Assembly: GCA_036986275.1 (NCBI GenBank)
Contig: BTRG01000021.1
Location: 1 to 34,476, forward strand
Reading direction: 5' to 3'
Origin: BTRG01 sp036986275
Lineage (GTDB): Bacteria > Pseudomonadota > Gammaproteobacteria > Acidiferrobacterales > SZUA-150
DNA: 34,476 nucleotides
Shown here: positions 7,115 through 15,016 of the stretch, piece by piece
Layout of the letters: each line of letters starts with the position of its first letter
Position numbering within the stretch: the first letter of the stretch is position 1
Translations under genes and position numbers: made by a program
The notes under the pieces: generated by a model
Databases searched by the model: none
What the model saw: the letters and a program-made list of their open reading frames with translations, nothing else
Told to the model about the DNA's origin: nothing

Positions 7115-7968
7115 GCATGCCGGGTGATTGCTTATGGCCGCGCGCCGTTATTTGTGTGCGAGGGTGCACGCGGTTGCCAGGGTTTGCCGGCGCCACCTGG
7201 TCGATTGCCGGTAACGAGACTTATGGTGACGATGCCTATCTGGACGTGACGCACTTACAGATTGCCGCCGGCTCACCGCAGGCCCTGGCCAGAGTGATAC
7301 AGAAGACCCTGCAGGCCCCCCATATCGATAAATTTAGTATCGGTCTGGGTCCACACAATGCTATCGCCCGTTATGCCGCCATCATGGCGGCCGCGGGCGA
7401 GGTGAGCGTGATCGCCCCCTGGGAAGCACGGCAACGCCTGCGGGCCGTGCCATGGATAGAGGTGTTTCCGCAGGCATCGCATTTGAAGGAATTCCTGCGC
7501 AGGCAGGGCGTATTTACCTGTGGTCAGTTGGCGGTGATATCACTGCAAAATATTGAACGCCATAACGGCGGACGCTCCCTGTGGCAGTTGTGCCGGGGGG
7601 AAGACGTTGAGCAATCCCTGTCGTGCGAGGGGCTGGAAACCATGGGTTATGAAAAAGTCCTGCCTCCACATACCCGCAGCCGGCGCGTATTACAGGCCTA
7701 TGTGCGCAAGTTGTGTCAACGTCTGCGGCGCGATCTGGAAAGGCGTGGCCAGCGTGCCGCGGCACTGGTGCTGGAACTGGAGTCAGGGGACGGCGGCCTG
7801 ATCCGTGCGCAGTATGTATTTACCGGTGACGAGTGGGAATTGTCGCCTGCCGCGGAGGGCCTGTTACGCAGGTTGTATTGTGGACAGAGCGTGTATCGCC
7901 TGCGCCTCAGGCTCTATGGTCTGGAACATTGTTATGGTCAGGGTGAGTTGGAACTGGTGGCGGCCTAG
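7111..7968 (+). CDS. Truncated, catalytically dead Y-family polymerase paralogue
   Basis: This 285-residue protein aligns along its length with the polymerase at 3214. Shared blocks include WPRAVI/WPRAII, AYLDVTH/AFLDVTH, PWEARQRL in both, GVFTCG/GVHVCG and EKVLPPHT/GKIMPPNT. About 71 residues, the fingers and part of the palm, are missing. The first catalytic Asp is Arg17 (CVRGC for LVDMN). The Asp-Glu pair is D40-D41. Palm lysines K156 and K160 are N83 and R87. Polymerase activity is therefore unlikely. It keeps the thumb, little finger and QGELEL (277-282), a QxxLxL clamp-type motif near the C-terminus. The TTG at 7111 overlaps the lexA-like stop by 4 bp and has AGGGG 6-7 nt upstream; ATG 7117 is the alternative. 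The likely role is scaffold, as for ImuB. Confidence 0.75.
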   Translation: MSMPGDCLWPRAVICVRGCTRLPGFAGATWSIAGNETYGDDAYLDVTHLQIAAGSPQALARVIQKTLQAPHIDKFSIGLGPHNAIARYAAIMAAAGEVSVIAPWEARQRLRAVPWIEVFPQASHLKEFLRRQGVFTCGQLAVISLQNIERHNGGRSLWQLCRGEDVEQSLSCEGLETMGYEKVLPPHTRSRRVLQAYVRKLCQRLRRDLERRGQRAAALVLELESGDGGLIRAQYVFTGDEWELSPAAEGLLRRLYCGQSVYRLRLRLYGLEHCYGQGELELVAA

Positions 7969-7989
7969 CCCGTATGTTGTATGAAGGGG

Positions 7990-8787
7990 CTAGCTAAAGG
8001 TGGCGAACAAAAAGATTCCCAGCAGCAGCCGGTAGATCACAAAGGGCAGCATGCTCAGGCGCTCGAGTAGCTTGAGGAAGAAGTGGATACACAAGTAAGC
8101 GCTTACCGCTGAAATGACCACGCCCAGGCTTACCGCCAGCCAATCCACCGTTGTCGCCGACTGAACCAGATGCAGGGTTTTGAGGCTGCCGGCTGCCAGG
8201 ATAATCGGAATGGACAGCAGGAAAGACAGCCGTGCCGCGGCCGTGCGATCCAGCCCAAGGAACAGTGCCGCGGTAATGGTAATGCCGGAGCGCGAGGTGC
8301 CGGGAACCAGTGCCAGTGCTTGGGCGCAACCGACGATAATAAATACACGCCAGGGCAGGCCATGCTCATTGTCCTTGCGAGTACCCTGAACGTCGGCCCA
8401 CCACAGCATGATGCCAAAGACGATGGTGGTCATGGCGATGACCAGGGGTGAGCGCAGGGTTGTCTCGATCAGGTCATTGAACAGCAGACCAGCGATCACG
8501 GCGGGCAGGGTGGCAACAATGATCCCCCAGCCGAGACGGCTGTCGCCTGTTTCCCGTCGTGTGACAACGGAGCGGGACCAGTCCTGTGCGACAGCCATGA
8601 TTTCCTGCCGTAAATAAAACACCACTGCCGAGAGTGTGCCGATATGCACGGCGACATCGAAGGCCAGGCCCTGGTCCGGCCAGCCCAGTAATGTCGGCAC
8701 TAATATCAGGTGTGCCGAGCTGGAAATGGGGAGGAATTCCGTCAGGCCCTGGACCAGGGCCAGCGTAATCACTTGTATGAGTTCCAT
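7990..8787 (-). CDS. uppP: Undecaprenyl-diphosphatase UppP (BacA)
   Basis: This 265-residue integral membrane enzyme dephosphorylates undecaprenyl diphosphate, recycling the lipid carrier for peptidoglycan and other surface polymers. Both family motifs are present: the glutamate/serine-rich EFLPISSSAH (17-26) and PGTSRSG (162-168), which form the active site facing the periplasm. Hydrophobic helices cover most of the chain. Length agrees with the family (about 265-275). In other bacteria raised UppP gives bacitracin resistance. It converges with the pseudo-polymerase gene, leaving 21 bp, and is divergent from the DUF3108 gene. Confidence 0.95.
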   Translation of the reverse strand: MELIQVITLALVQGLTEFLPISSSAHLILVPTLLGWPDQGLAFDVAVHIGTLSAVVFYLRQEIMAVAQDWSRSVVTRRETGDSRLGWGIIVATLPAVIAGLLFNDLIETTLRSPLVIAMTTIVFGIMLWWADVQGTRKDNEHGLPWRVFIIVGCAQALALVPGTSRSGITITAALFLGLDRTAAARLSFLLSIPIILAAGSLKTLHLVQSATTVDWLAVSLGVVISAVSAYLCIHFFLKLLERLSMLPFVIYRLLLGIFLFATFS

Positions 8788-8903
8788 GGGTTAGTATGTA
8801 GATTAAATCGGGTATGGGCTGTTGAAAATGAGAAAAGTGGCAGCACTTTAATGAGCCGCCTACCCAGTAGTCAAACTATCACATCAATTCATACAGTGGA
8901 ATT

Positions 8904-9716
8904 ATGAAACCAGGAAGTCTAATCATCGCCGGCATATCAGGAATATTGCTGTGCTTGCAGGTATTTACGCCTTTGGCGCAGGCCGCCGGTCAGGTGCCGA
9001 ATGATTTTACGAGTCGTTACTCGGTTGCCCGCGCCGGTATTAAGATAGCGGAAACATCCTTCAAGCTCACACATCAGCAAGATGGAAGTTATCTCTATGA
9101 ATCCCATGGCACACCGGCCGGTGTCCTTGCCTGGTTGCCGGTTGCCAGGGCAAATGAACGCAGTCACTGGCTGCTCAAGGATGGACGCATACGTTCCCTG
9201 TCGTATGACTACATATTGAATGGTGGCGGCAACAGGAACGATATGTCCGTGAAATTTGACTGGCCCAGACAAAAGGTCAGTATCAAGCGCAAAGGTAAGT
9301 TGCGTGAACTGGATTTGCCAGAGGGGACGGTAGACAGGTTTGTCGTCCAGCTTGCCGTCATGATGGACTTGCAACAGAAACGAAAACTGTTGGAATACAA
9401 GTTTGTCGATCGCAAGCGTTTGCATACATACAGGTTTCGTATTCGTGGCCAGGAGAAAGTGGAAACCGTACTCGGTACTTTCGATACCGTGAAAATTGAA
9501 AGTCTGCCGGGCAGGCCGCATGAACCACGCCGCACGATATTCTGGTCGGCACCGGAATTGAATTACATGCCGGTGAAGGTGCAACAGAGTAAACGCGGTG
9601 GTGCGACCTACACCATGGTGTTGGAGGATTTGCAGGGTATGGATAGCCCAACGATTACCCGTACCCGTGCCGCGCAGGCCAGACGTGACAAAGAGGCCAT
9701 AGAATCCCCGGATTAA
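8904..9716 (+). CDS. DUF3108 periplasmic protein
   Basis: This 270-residue protein has a signal peptide (MKPGSLIIAGISGILLCLQV, cleavage after QAAG or nearby) followed by a DUF3108 domain. The features are the Phe-Thr-Ser-Arg-Tyr opening of the domain, a central Leu-rich stretch (QLAVMMDLQQ), and the late VETVLGTFDTVKIE strand. The C-terminus is charged and probably disordered. Members are thought to be periplasmic, but no reaction is established. It stands alone between divergent uppP and the fliK promoter region. The 116 bp upstream show no operator I recognise. Confidence 0.8.
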   Translation: MKPGSLIIAGISGILLCLQVFTPLAQAAGQVPNDFTSRYSVARAGIKIAETSFKLTHQQDGSYLYESHGTPAGVLAWLPVARANERSHWLLKDGRIRSLSYDYILNGGGNRNDMSVKFDWPRQKVSIKRKGKLRELDLPEGTVDRFVVQLAVMMDLQQKRKLLEYKFVDRKRLHTYRFRIRGQEKVETVLGTFDTVKIESLPGRPHEPRRTIFWSAPELNYMPVKVQQSKRGGATYTMVLEDLQGMDSPTITRTRAAQARRDKEAIESPD

Positions 9717-9725
9717 TTGAGCTCA

Positions 9726-9743
9726 CGATACATCCCTGTATCG
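9726..9743. repeat. 7-bp inverted repeat between DUF3108 gene and fliK
   Basis: CGATACA (9726-9732) and TGTATCG (9737-9743) form a hairpin with a 4-nt TCCC loop, 10 bp after the DUF3108 stop. No T-run follows, so it may be a factor-dependent terminator or a binding site. The GATACA half recurs inside the proposed -10 at 9803. Confidence 0.35.
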
Positions 9744-9779
9744 CCTGGCGGGTTGTTAAAACACCTTGCCACAATCTGC

Positions 9780-9807
9780 TAAAGATTCATGGTCTGCCGG
9801 TCGATAC
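9780..9807 (+). promoter_or_regulatory. Putative sigma-28 (FliA) flagellar promoter
   Basis: TAAA (9780-9783, followed by G) and GTCGATAC (9800-9807, six of eight matches to GCCGATAA) are separated by 16 nt; the usual spacer is about 15. It ends 28 bp before the fliK ATG. The match is imperfect, but its place before a flagellar gene supports it. Confidence 0.45.
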
Positions 9808-9835
9808 AGGATAAAGCCCTCAGTCTTTATCCGCC

Positions 9836-11071
9836 ATGCAGACCACCCCATTACGTCCTTCAACAGCAAACACCCTGACTCTGTTCAGTCGTCCTGTACA
9901 GGCACAGAGTTGGCGCGTGGGCCAGATCCTGGAAGCCGTCGCCGTGCGGGCGGCAGACCGTGGCAGGGTACTGGTGCGGACCGGGACCACACGTTTTGAA
10001 GCCAACAGCCCGGTGGCACTGAAGGCCGGCGATGCGTTGGTACTAAAAGTCATGGCCCTGGGAGAGCAGCCCCGTTTGCAAATCCTGAATGGCACGGCGC
10101 AGCAGTCGATCTGGCAAACCGCACTGAGAACGCATCTACCCAGACAGCAGGGTTTGCCGGTATTGCTGGCAGGCCTGGAACGAACCCGGCAACTGATGCA
10201 GGGCGGCGAGTTGAAATTGCCGGACAGTGTTAAGGCGATGGTTAGTGAAATCATGCGCCAGCTCCCACAGGCGAAAGACATCGCCGGTGAAAAAGTCTTG
10301 CAACAGGCCTTGCGCAATGCCGGCGTGTTTCTGGAAGCAAAACTGGCCCAGGCAGTGAATGGCAGGGTAGAGAACGTATCCCGGGATTTGAAAACCATAT
10401 TGTTGAGATTGCAGCAGACACTGCAGCGCTGGCGTCCCGCTACGACGGCACAGGAAAAGTCCTCGCAAGCAGTTAGTAAAATATTTACCAACGAAGCTCC
10501 CGTTGCCCGGCCCCAACCACCCTTGCCGGGGGGGTCACCGCAAGCACAGGCCGCGGTTAAGGTGGAACTACCTGTCGAGGCAGCACTGTTTCGTGAGCAG
10601 CTATTAAGTAGAGTGGAAGGCGTGTTATCACGTGTGCAGTTACACCAGCTGGCCTCTTTACCAGCCGTGGAAGGGGGTAGAGTTGAATGGATGATGGAAC
10701 TGCCTATACGCAACGAACAGAACACGGATGTCGTACAATTAAAGATAGAACAGGAAGCCGCGGGTGGTGCGGTACAGGGAGCGATTAGCTGGACGGTTAC
10801 GCTGGCCTTTGATCTTGACCCATGGGGCCCCATGCAGGCCCGGGTAACGCTGAGGGCGATGCCGGGTGGCAACCCGGGAGGTGAGCAGGTATCGGTCCAG
10901 TTTTGGGCCGAACGTGAGCATACCGTGGATGTCTTTCAACATGCCTTGCCACAGTTGCAATCGGCACTGGAAGATGCAGGTCTGACGCCGGCCACTTTGT
11001 CAGCCATCAAGGGGTTGCCGCTTTCAGATTCAATACCTTCATCTATACACGGTCTGGATGAACGTGCATGA
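9836..11071 (+). CDS. fliK: Flagellar hook-length control protein FliK-like
   Basis: A 411-residue protein with a divergent N-terminal half and a C-terminal Flg_hook-type domain (roughly 310-390). That region includes WTVTLAFDLDPWGPMQARV, then VQFWAEREHTVDVF and a Leu-rich helix ending ATLSAIKGLP. FliK measures the hook and switches the FlhB export gate from hook to filament substrates. The middle is Pro/Gln/Ala-rich (about 220-240), as expected of a flexible ruler. A possible sigma-28 promoter precedes it. Its stop overlaps the FlhB-like gene's ATG by 4 bp. A FliK-like gene paired with a short FlhB domain and away from the main flagellar cluster is common in beta- and gammaproteobacteria. 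Confidence 0.8.
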   Translation: MQTTPLRPSTANTLTLFSRPVQAQSWRVGQILEAVAVRAADRGRVLVRTGTTRFEANSPVALKAGDALVLKVMALGEQPRLQILNGTAQQSIWQTALRTHLPRQQGLPVLLAGLERTRQLMQGGELKLPDSVKAMVSEIMRQLPQAKDIAGEKVLQQALRNAGVFLEAKLAQAVNGRVENVSRDLKTILLRLQQTLQRWRPATTAQEKSSQAVSKIFTNEAPVARPQPPLPGGSPQAQAAVKVELPVEAALFREQLLSRVEGVLSRVQLHQLASLPAVEGGRVEWMMELPIRNEQNTDVVQLKIEQEAAGGAVQGAISWTVTLAFDLDPWGPMQARVTLRAMPGGNPGGEQVSVQFWAEREHTVDVFQHALPQLQSALEDAGLTPATLSAIKGLPLSDSIPSSIHGLDERA

Positions 11072-11343
11072 ATAATAAAATCAAACCCTATCGTGAGACG
11101 GCTGTTGCCTTGCGCTATACCGGTGAGGGCGCACCCAGAGTCATGGCCAAGGGCAGGGGTCTGACGGCTGAGCAGATAAAAAAGATTGCCAAAGAGAACA
11201 ATGTGCCCCTGTATGAAGACGATGAATTGGCGAGATTGCTTGCCACGATAGACCTCGGCGAGACCATACCGGAATCCCTGTATGTCGCCGTGGCCCAGGT
11301 GCTGGCGTTTGTATATAGCATTTCAGGGAAGACCCCTGTGTGA
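11068..11343 (+). CDS. FlhB C-terminal-domain protein (FhlB type)
   Basis: This 91-residue protein corresponds only to the cytoplasmic C-terminal domain of the FlhB/YscU export switch. It reads ETAVALRYTGEGAPRVMAKG and then IKKIAKENNVPLYEDDELARLL, which matches the FlhB region just after its NPTH cleavage site. It has no membrane segments and no NPTH, so it cannot self-cleave. In FlhB, cleavage leaves a domain of this kind attached, and stand-alone versions may replace or compete with it in the gate. It overlaps fliK by ATGA (11068-11071), so the two are coupled and probably work on the same switch. Confidence 0.88.
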   Translation: MNNKIKPYRETAVALRYTGEGAPRVMAKGRGLTAEQIKKIAKENNVPLYEDDELARLLATIDLGETIPESLYVAVAQVLAFVYSISGKTPV

Positions 11344-11419
11344 AAGACCAGTGAATGAGTTGCTGCTGACAGTGTTTGGCAGTATGTCTGGCTGCTGTTT
11401 TATTCTTACGATTTTAGTG

Positions 11420-12301
11420 TTATTTTTTATATAGTTTTGACTCTCCTGCCGGTCGTGTCCTGAACCGCTTGTAACACCATAAATATTGTTCAGGCAGGGT
11501 GCGCACGCCCTGTTCTACCAGGGCGTTGACCGCGGTGGCGGAGGTGGTGAGGTCAGGGTCGTTGATGGCCTTTGAGCCGGGGATAAAGTGCAGATGATAG
11601 CCATGGCCCCTGGGCAGGCGCTCGGCATAGGCCAGTATCACTGCCGCCTGTGAGCGTGCCGCCAGTCGTGACAGCAACACCATGGTATTGGCGCTGCGAC
11701 CAAAGAAGGGTGTGAACACCCCAGCGCCCCCGGCAGGGTCCTGATCCGGCAATATGCCTACTATCTCGCCCCTGTCCAATGCCTGATACAGGGCCTTGAT
11801 CCCCGTCCTGTCAGTGGGCGCCAGTGTTGCACCCGTGCGCTCACGGGAAGCGCGCATAAGTTGATCCATGCCTTCCATGGGTGGTGGTTTATAAAGAATG
11901 GTCATGGGATAACGCGGCGGACAATAGAGGCCGATAATTTCCCAGGCCCCCAGGTGGGGTGCGGCCAGTATTATGCCCTTACCCCGTTTCATGCCGGCCT
12001 GGATATGCTCCTCACCACTGACTTGCTTGACCAGGCTCAGAATCCTTTCTCTCGGCCACAACCACATGGCGCTGGTTTCAAACACGCCCTTGCCGGTCTC
12101 CATGAAGCTGGTCCTGGCCAGCTGTTGCCGTTCCTGTTCGGATAATTCAGGAAAACACAGCGACAGGTTGGTACGGGTGGTACTCAGGCGTTTATTGGGT
12201 ATGTAGACAAAGCCGCGACCGATGAAACCACCCAAGGCATGTACCCAGGGCAGTGGTAGTAATGCCAGCAGGCGGTGCAGGAATTTTATGGCGACGGTCA
12301 T
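11420..12301 (-). CDS. Lipid A lauroyl/myristoyl-type acyltransferase (LpxL/HtrB family)
   Basis: A 293-residue inner-membrane acyltransferase that would add a secondary acyl chain from acyl-ACP to Kdo-lipid A or a related lipid. The HX4E catalytic motif is HLGAWE (H116-E121). LPDQDPAGGAGVFTPFFG, shared by LpxL/LpxM/LpxP enzymes, lies near 195-210. An N-terminal hydrophobic helix (LLALLPLPWVHALGGFIG) anchors it. Length fits the family (about 290-310). I cannot tell which acyl position or chain it uses. It lies just downstream of the radical SAM gene on the same strand (28-bp gap), so both may be on one transcript. Confidence 0.85.
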   Translation of the reverse strand: MTVAIKFLHRLLALLPLPWVHALGGFIGRGFVYIPNKRLSTTRTNLSLCFPELSEQERQQLARTSFMETGKGVFETSAMWLWPRERILSLVKQVSGEEHIQAGMKRGKGIILAAPHLGAWEIIGLYCPPRYPMTILYKPPPMEGMDQLMRASRERTGATLAPTDRTGIKALYQALDRGEIVGILPDQDPAGGAGVFTPFFGRSANTMVLLSRLAARSQAAVILAYAERLPRGHGYHLHFIPGSKAINDPDLTTSATAVNALVEQGVRTLPEQYLWCYKRFRTRPAGESKLYKK

Positions 12302-12329
12302 GGGTCGCCATTATACAAATTTGTTGGTG

Positions 12330-13838
12330 TTAATCGGTCTTGTTGAGATGGGTCTCGTAGGGCTTGACCAGCAGACCGCCACGACCGCTTAGGAAGCTCC
12401 AGAGCTTGGCATTGACAAAGCCCAACCCGAAACGCAACAGGCGCAGCAGGTGATTCGGATAGTGAAAGGTAAGTTTGGTGTAATACCAGCCTATGCTGGG
12501 GCGTTTGTAAAATGCTACCAGGATCTCCTGGTACTGACGATCCAGGTCTTCCACCGAGATGCCTTCCGGCGACCAGACGAAGTTCATCCCATTCATTTTT
12601 TCCCAGTGATCATCGCGTATATTGGTGCCATATAGATCGCGATAGATAGGTGAGCCGGGATAGGGAGTGAACTTGCTCAGGTTCATAATTGTCATCGGTA
12701 TGCGCCGTATGAAGTCCTTGGTCTGGGCGATGGTGTGGCTGTCTTCGCCCGGGAAGCCCAGCATAAACAGGCCCTTGGAGCGTATACCGGCCGCGGCTGT
12801 CCATCTGACGGCCTCTTCGGATCTCTCGACTTTGGCGGCCTTGTCCATTTTCTTCAGCAGGGCATTGGATCCGGTCTCCAGGCCAAAGGAGATTTCCCAG
12901 CAGCCGGCTTTCTTCATCAGTTTCAAGACATCGGGTTTGACCGTGTCGACTCGCGCGGTGCAGGTCCAGGTCACCTTTAGACCGGCCTTCAGTATCATAT
13001 TGCATAGCTCAGTGACACGGACCTTGCTGGCGAGAAAGAGATCATCAACGAACATGATGTGACGCACGCCATAGGTGTCATGCAAGTGATTCATCATGTC
13101 AAAGACCTTGGCAGGCGAGTAGTGACGCACGCGTGCACCGAAGGTGGAGGTGTCACAGAATTTGCAATGAAAGGGACAGCCACGGGAGGCGGCAATAGTA
13201 GCGACCGGCCCGCGTGGGAAATCATAGATCGCCGGTTTGTAGGCGCGCGGGAAATCCGGTAACAGGTCCCAGGCCGGATAAGGCAATTCGTCGAGGACTT
13301 TATTGATGGCGCGTCCCGGTGTTTGCCGGATGAAAGACTTATCGCGATAGAGTATGCCTGGCACTTCATTGAGATCATCATTAGATTCCAGGCTAGTCAG
13401 CAGGTCTATCAGGATTTTTTCGCCCTCGCCACTGACGGCGTAGTCGAATTCCGGGAAGCGCTGCAGGGTCTCCGGTCCCATGGAAGAGATATGGGGTCCG
13501 CCGACGATAATGGTGGTTGCGGGCGAGGCCTTTTTGATTCGGCGGGCAATCTCGGCCGCCCCCCAGACACCAACAGTAAACAGCGTAATCCCTACATAGG
13601 CCGGCTTCTTTTTGATGACCTTGTCGGCAACACCCTTGACGCTGAGATTAAAGATGTCGCTTTCTATGATGCTGGGCACATAACCGTGTTCACGCACTTC
13701 GGCGGCCAGGTGTAGCAGCCCCAATGATGGCGATTGATTGGTGATATGTTTGACAAATTCATAACCCGGCGCAATACGCTCGTAGGGCGGGTTAATAAAT
13801 ACGATACGGCGTTTATCCAACATAACAGAATCCAGCAT
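12330..13838 (-). CDS. B12-binding-domain radical SAM protein
   Basis: This 502-residue enzyme has an N-terminal cobalamin-binding-like domain (about 10-150, with IVFINPPYERIAPGYEF and VGGPHISSM) and a radical SAM core whose CPFHCKFC (C221, C225, C228) binds the 4Fe-4S cluster. Later segments include FVDDLF, SFGLETGS and FMLGFPGE, typical of the BchE-like class. The C-terminus (about 440-500) has a hydrophobic, basic part that may dock on the membrane. Such enzymes often methylate or rearrange lipids, hopanoids or tetrapyrroles, but the substrate cannot be named here. It shares a strand with the acyltransferase gene and is divergent from the desaturase, which hints at lipid modification. Confidence 0.85.
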   Translation of the reverse strand: MLDSVMLDKRRIVFINPPYERIAPGYEFVKHITNQSPSLGLLHLAAEVREHGYVPSIIESDIFNLSVKGVADKVIKKKPAYVGITLFTVGVWGAAEIARRIKKASPATTIIVGGPHISSMGPETLQRFPEFDYAVSGEGEKILIDLLTSLESNDDLNEVPGILYRDKSFIRQTPGRAINKVLDELPYPAWDLLPDFPRAYKPAIYDFPRGPVATIAASRGCPFHCKFCDTSTFGARVRHYSPAKVFDMMNHLHDTYGVRHIMFVDDLFLASKVRVTELCNMILKAGLKVTWTCTARVDTVKPDVLKLMKKAGCWEISFGLETGSNALLKKMDKAAKVERSEEAVRWTAAAGIRSKGLFMLGFPGEDSHTIAQTKDFIRRIPMTIMNLSKFTPYPGSPIYRDLYGTNIRDDHWEKMNGMNFVWSPEGISVEDLDRQYQEILVAFYKRPSIGWYYTKLTFHYPNHLLRLLRFGLGFVNAKLWSFLSGRGGLLVKPYETHLNKTD

Positions 13839-13999
13839 GAAAGGGCCTAAGCTGATGATATGTAAGCTTTATTGGTGCATGTATGCCGAGCATGAGTGCC
13901 ATGACCCGGATTGTCAAATCCACTGGCTGGTGTGCTTGCATGGGGCCGGTGGCAATGCCATGGTTACAGGCCTGCAATAGTTAATGTGAACAAGGGCTT

Positions 14000-15016
14000 A
14001 TGAACACTGCTGCCATCCCCACACCCGCTGATCAAACCTTGCCCACCGGCGAGAACACATTCAAGGTCATTGTCTTCCCTGTTGCCCTGCTGGGTATATT
14101 CTGGACATGCCAGCAGATAGCGGAAGTGATAGATGCGCGTGGAGATGATGGTTTCTGGATGGCAGTGAAGTGGTCGGCGTTATTGTTGATGGGTGTATTG
14201 TCATCCGTGCTGTTAATCGCCATGGCGGTATTGGCCCATGATGCCGTGCACAAGGTGTTATTCAGGAATTGTTTTGCCAATGAGCTGTTGGGGGGTTTGA
14301 TGTCGGCATTTGGATTGATTCCCTTTTACGCCAATCGTCAGTTTCATTTGACTCACCACAGTTATGCGCATCAACCGGGCAAGGATCCGGAGAACGCCAT
14401 GCATCAGCATAATTTCTGGTTCGCCATGACTATAGGTTCGCTCATAGGACTGGGGTTGCAGTTCAAAATTCTTTTGAGTAATTTGTTCGCACGTTTGTTC
14501 GATAAGCGTTACCTAGGCCGCACCGTAAAAGACTTGTTGTTATTGCTTGTCGTTACTGACCTCTATTTCTTTATATTACCAGCAACAGGTATAGAAGTGA
14601 TGTATTCCTTTGTCCCCATGATGGCTACACTGCCCGTGGTATTTGGTTTTCGCACCATTTCCGATCACTATGGTTTACCGGCTATCAATCGGGGATTGCA
14701 AAAGACAGATGTACTGGAGCCCGATCTGGAACAATGGCATAAAGATAACAAGTCCATGCAACAGGAAGTGACGGGTTGGGTGGTGCTAACAAATAGTTTT
14801 TTGGAATGGCTGTGGAGTAATGTGAATTACCACGAGGTGCATCACAAGTACCCTTACCTGTCCTATAAACATCTTAAAGTAACGTTCCATGCCACGCGGG
14901 AACAAGTGCCCTATGTTGTAGTCAATGGTTATACGCGATCGTTATTGAATTTGATGAAGCGGGATTATTATTCGCAACCAGAGGATGTGCGGCCATTTTT
15001 AAACAATCTCCCCTGA
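14000..15016 (+). CDS. Membrane fatty-acid desaturase family protein
   Basis: A 338-residue integral membrane di-iron enzyme that would introduce a double bond or hydroxyl group in acyl chains. The three His boxes are in place: HDAVH (80-84), HLTHHSYAH (116-124) and HEVHH (278-282). An additional His near ISDHYGL is present. Hydrophobic stretches near 24-40, 58-78, 95-110 and 140-160 fit the usual topology. The region between the second and third boxes is long, as in this superfamily. It is divergent from the radical SAM gene across 161 bp that hold nothing I recognise, and its stop overlaps the proposed start of the DUF3047 gene. Substrate and regiospecificity are unknown. Confidence 0.88.
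   Translation: MNTAAIPTPADQTLPTGENTFKVIVFPVALLGIFWTCQQIAEVIDARGDDGFWMAVKWSALLLMGVLSSVLLIAMAVLAHDAVHKVLFRNCFANELLGGLMSAFGLIPFYANRQFHLTHHSYAHQPGKDPENAMHQHNFWFAMTIGSLIGLGLQFKILLSNLFARLFDKRYLGRTVKDLLLLLVVTDLYFFILPATGIEVMYSFVPMMATLPVVFGFRTISDHYGLPAINRGLQKTDVLEPDLEQWHKDNKSMQQEVTGWVVLTNSFLEWLWSNVNYHEVHHKYPYLSYKHLKVTFHATREQVPYVVVNGYTRSLLNLMKRDYYSQPEDVRPFLNNLP

Noticed and set aside
8937..9584. Minus-strand frame of 215 codons
   Set aside because: It is antisense to the DUF3108 gene, whose signal peptide and domain are clear.
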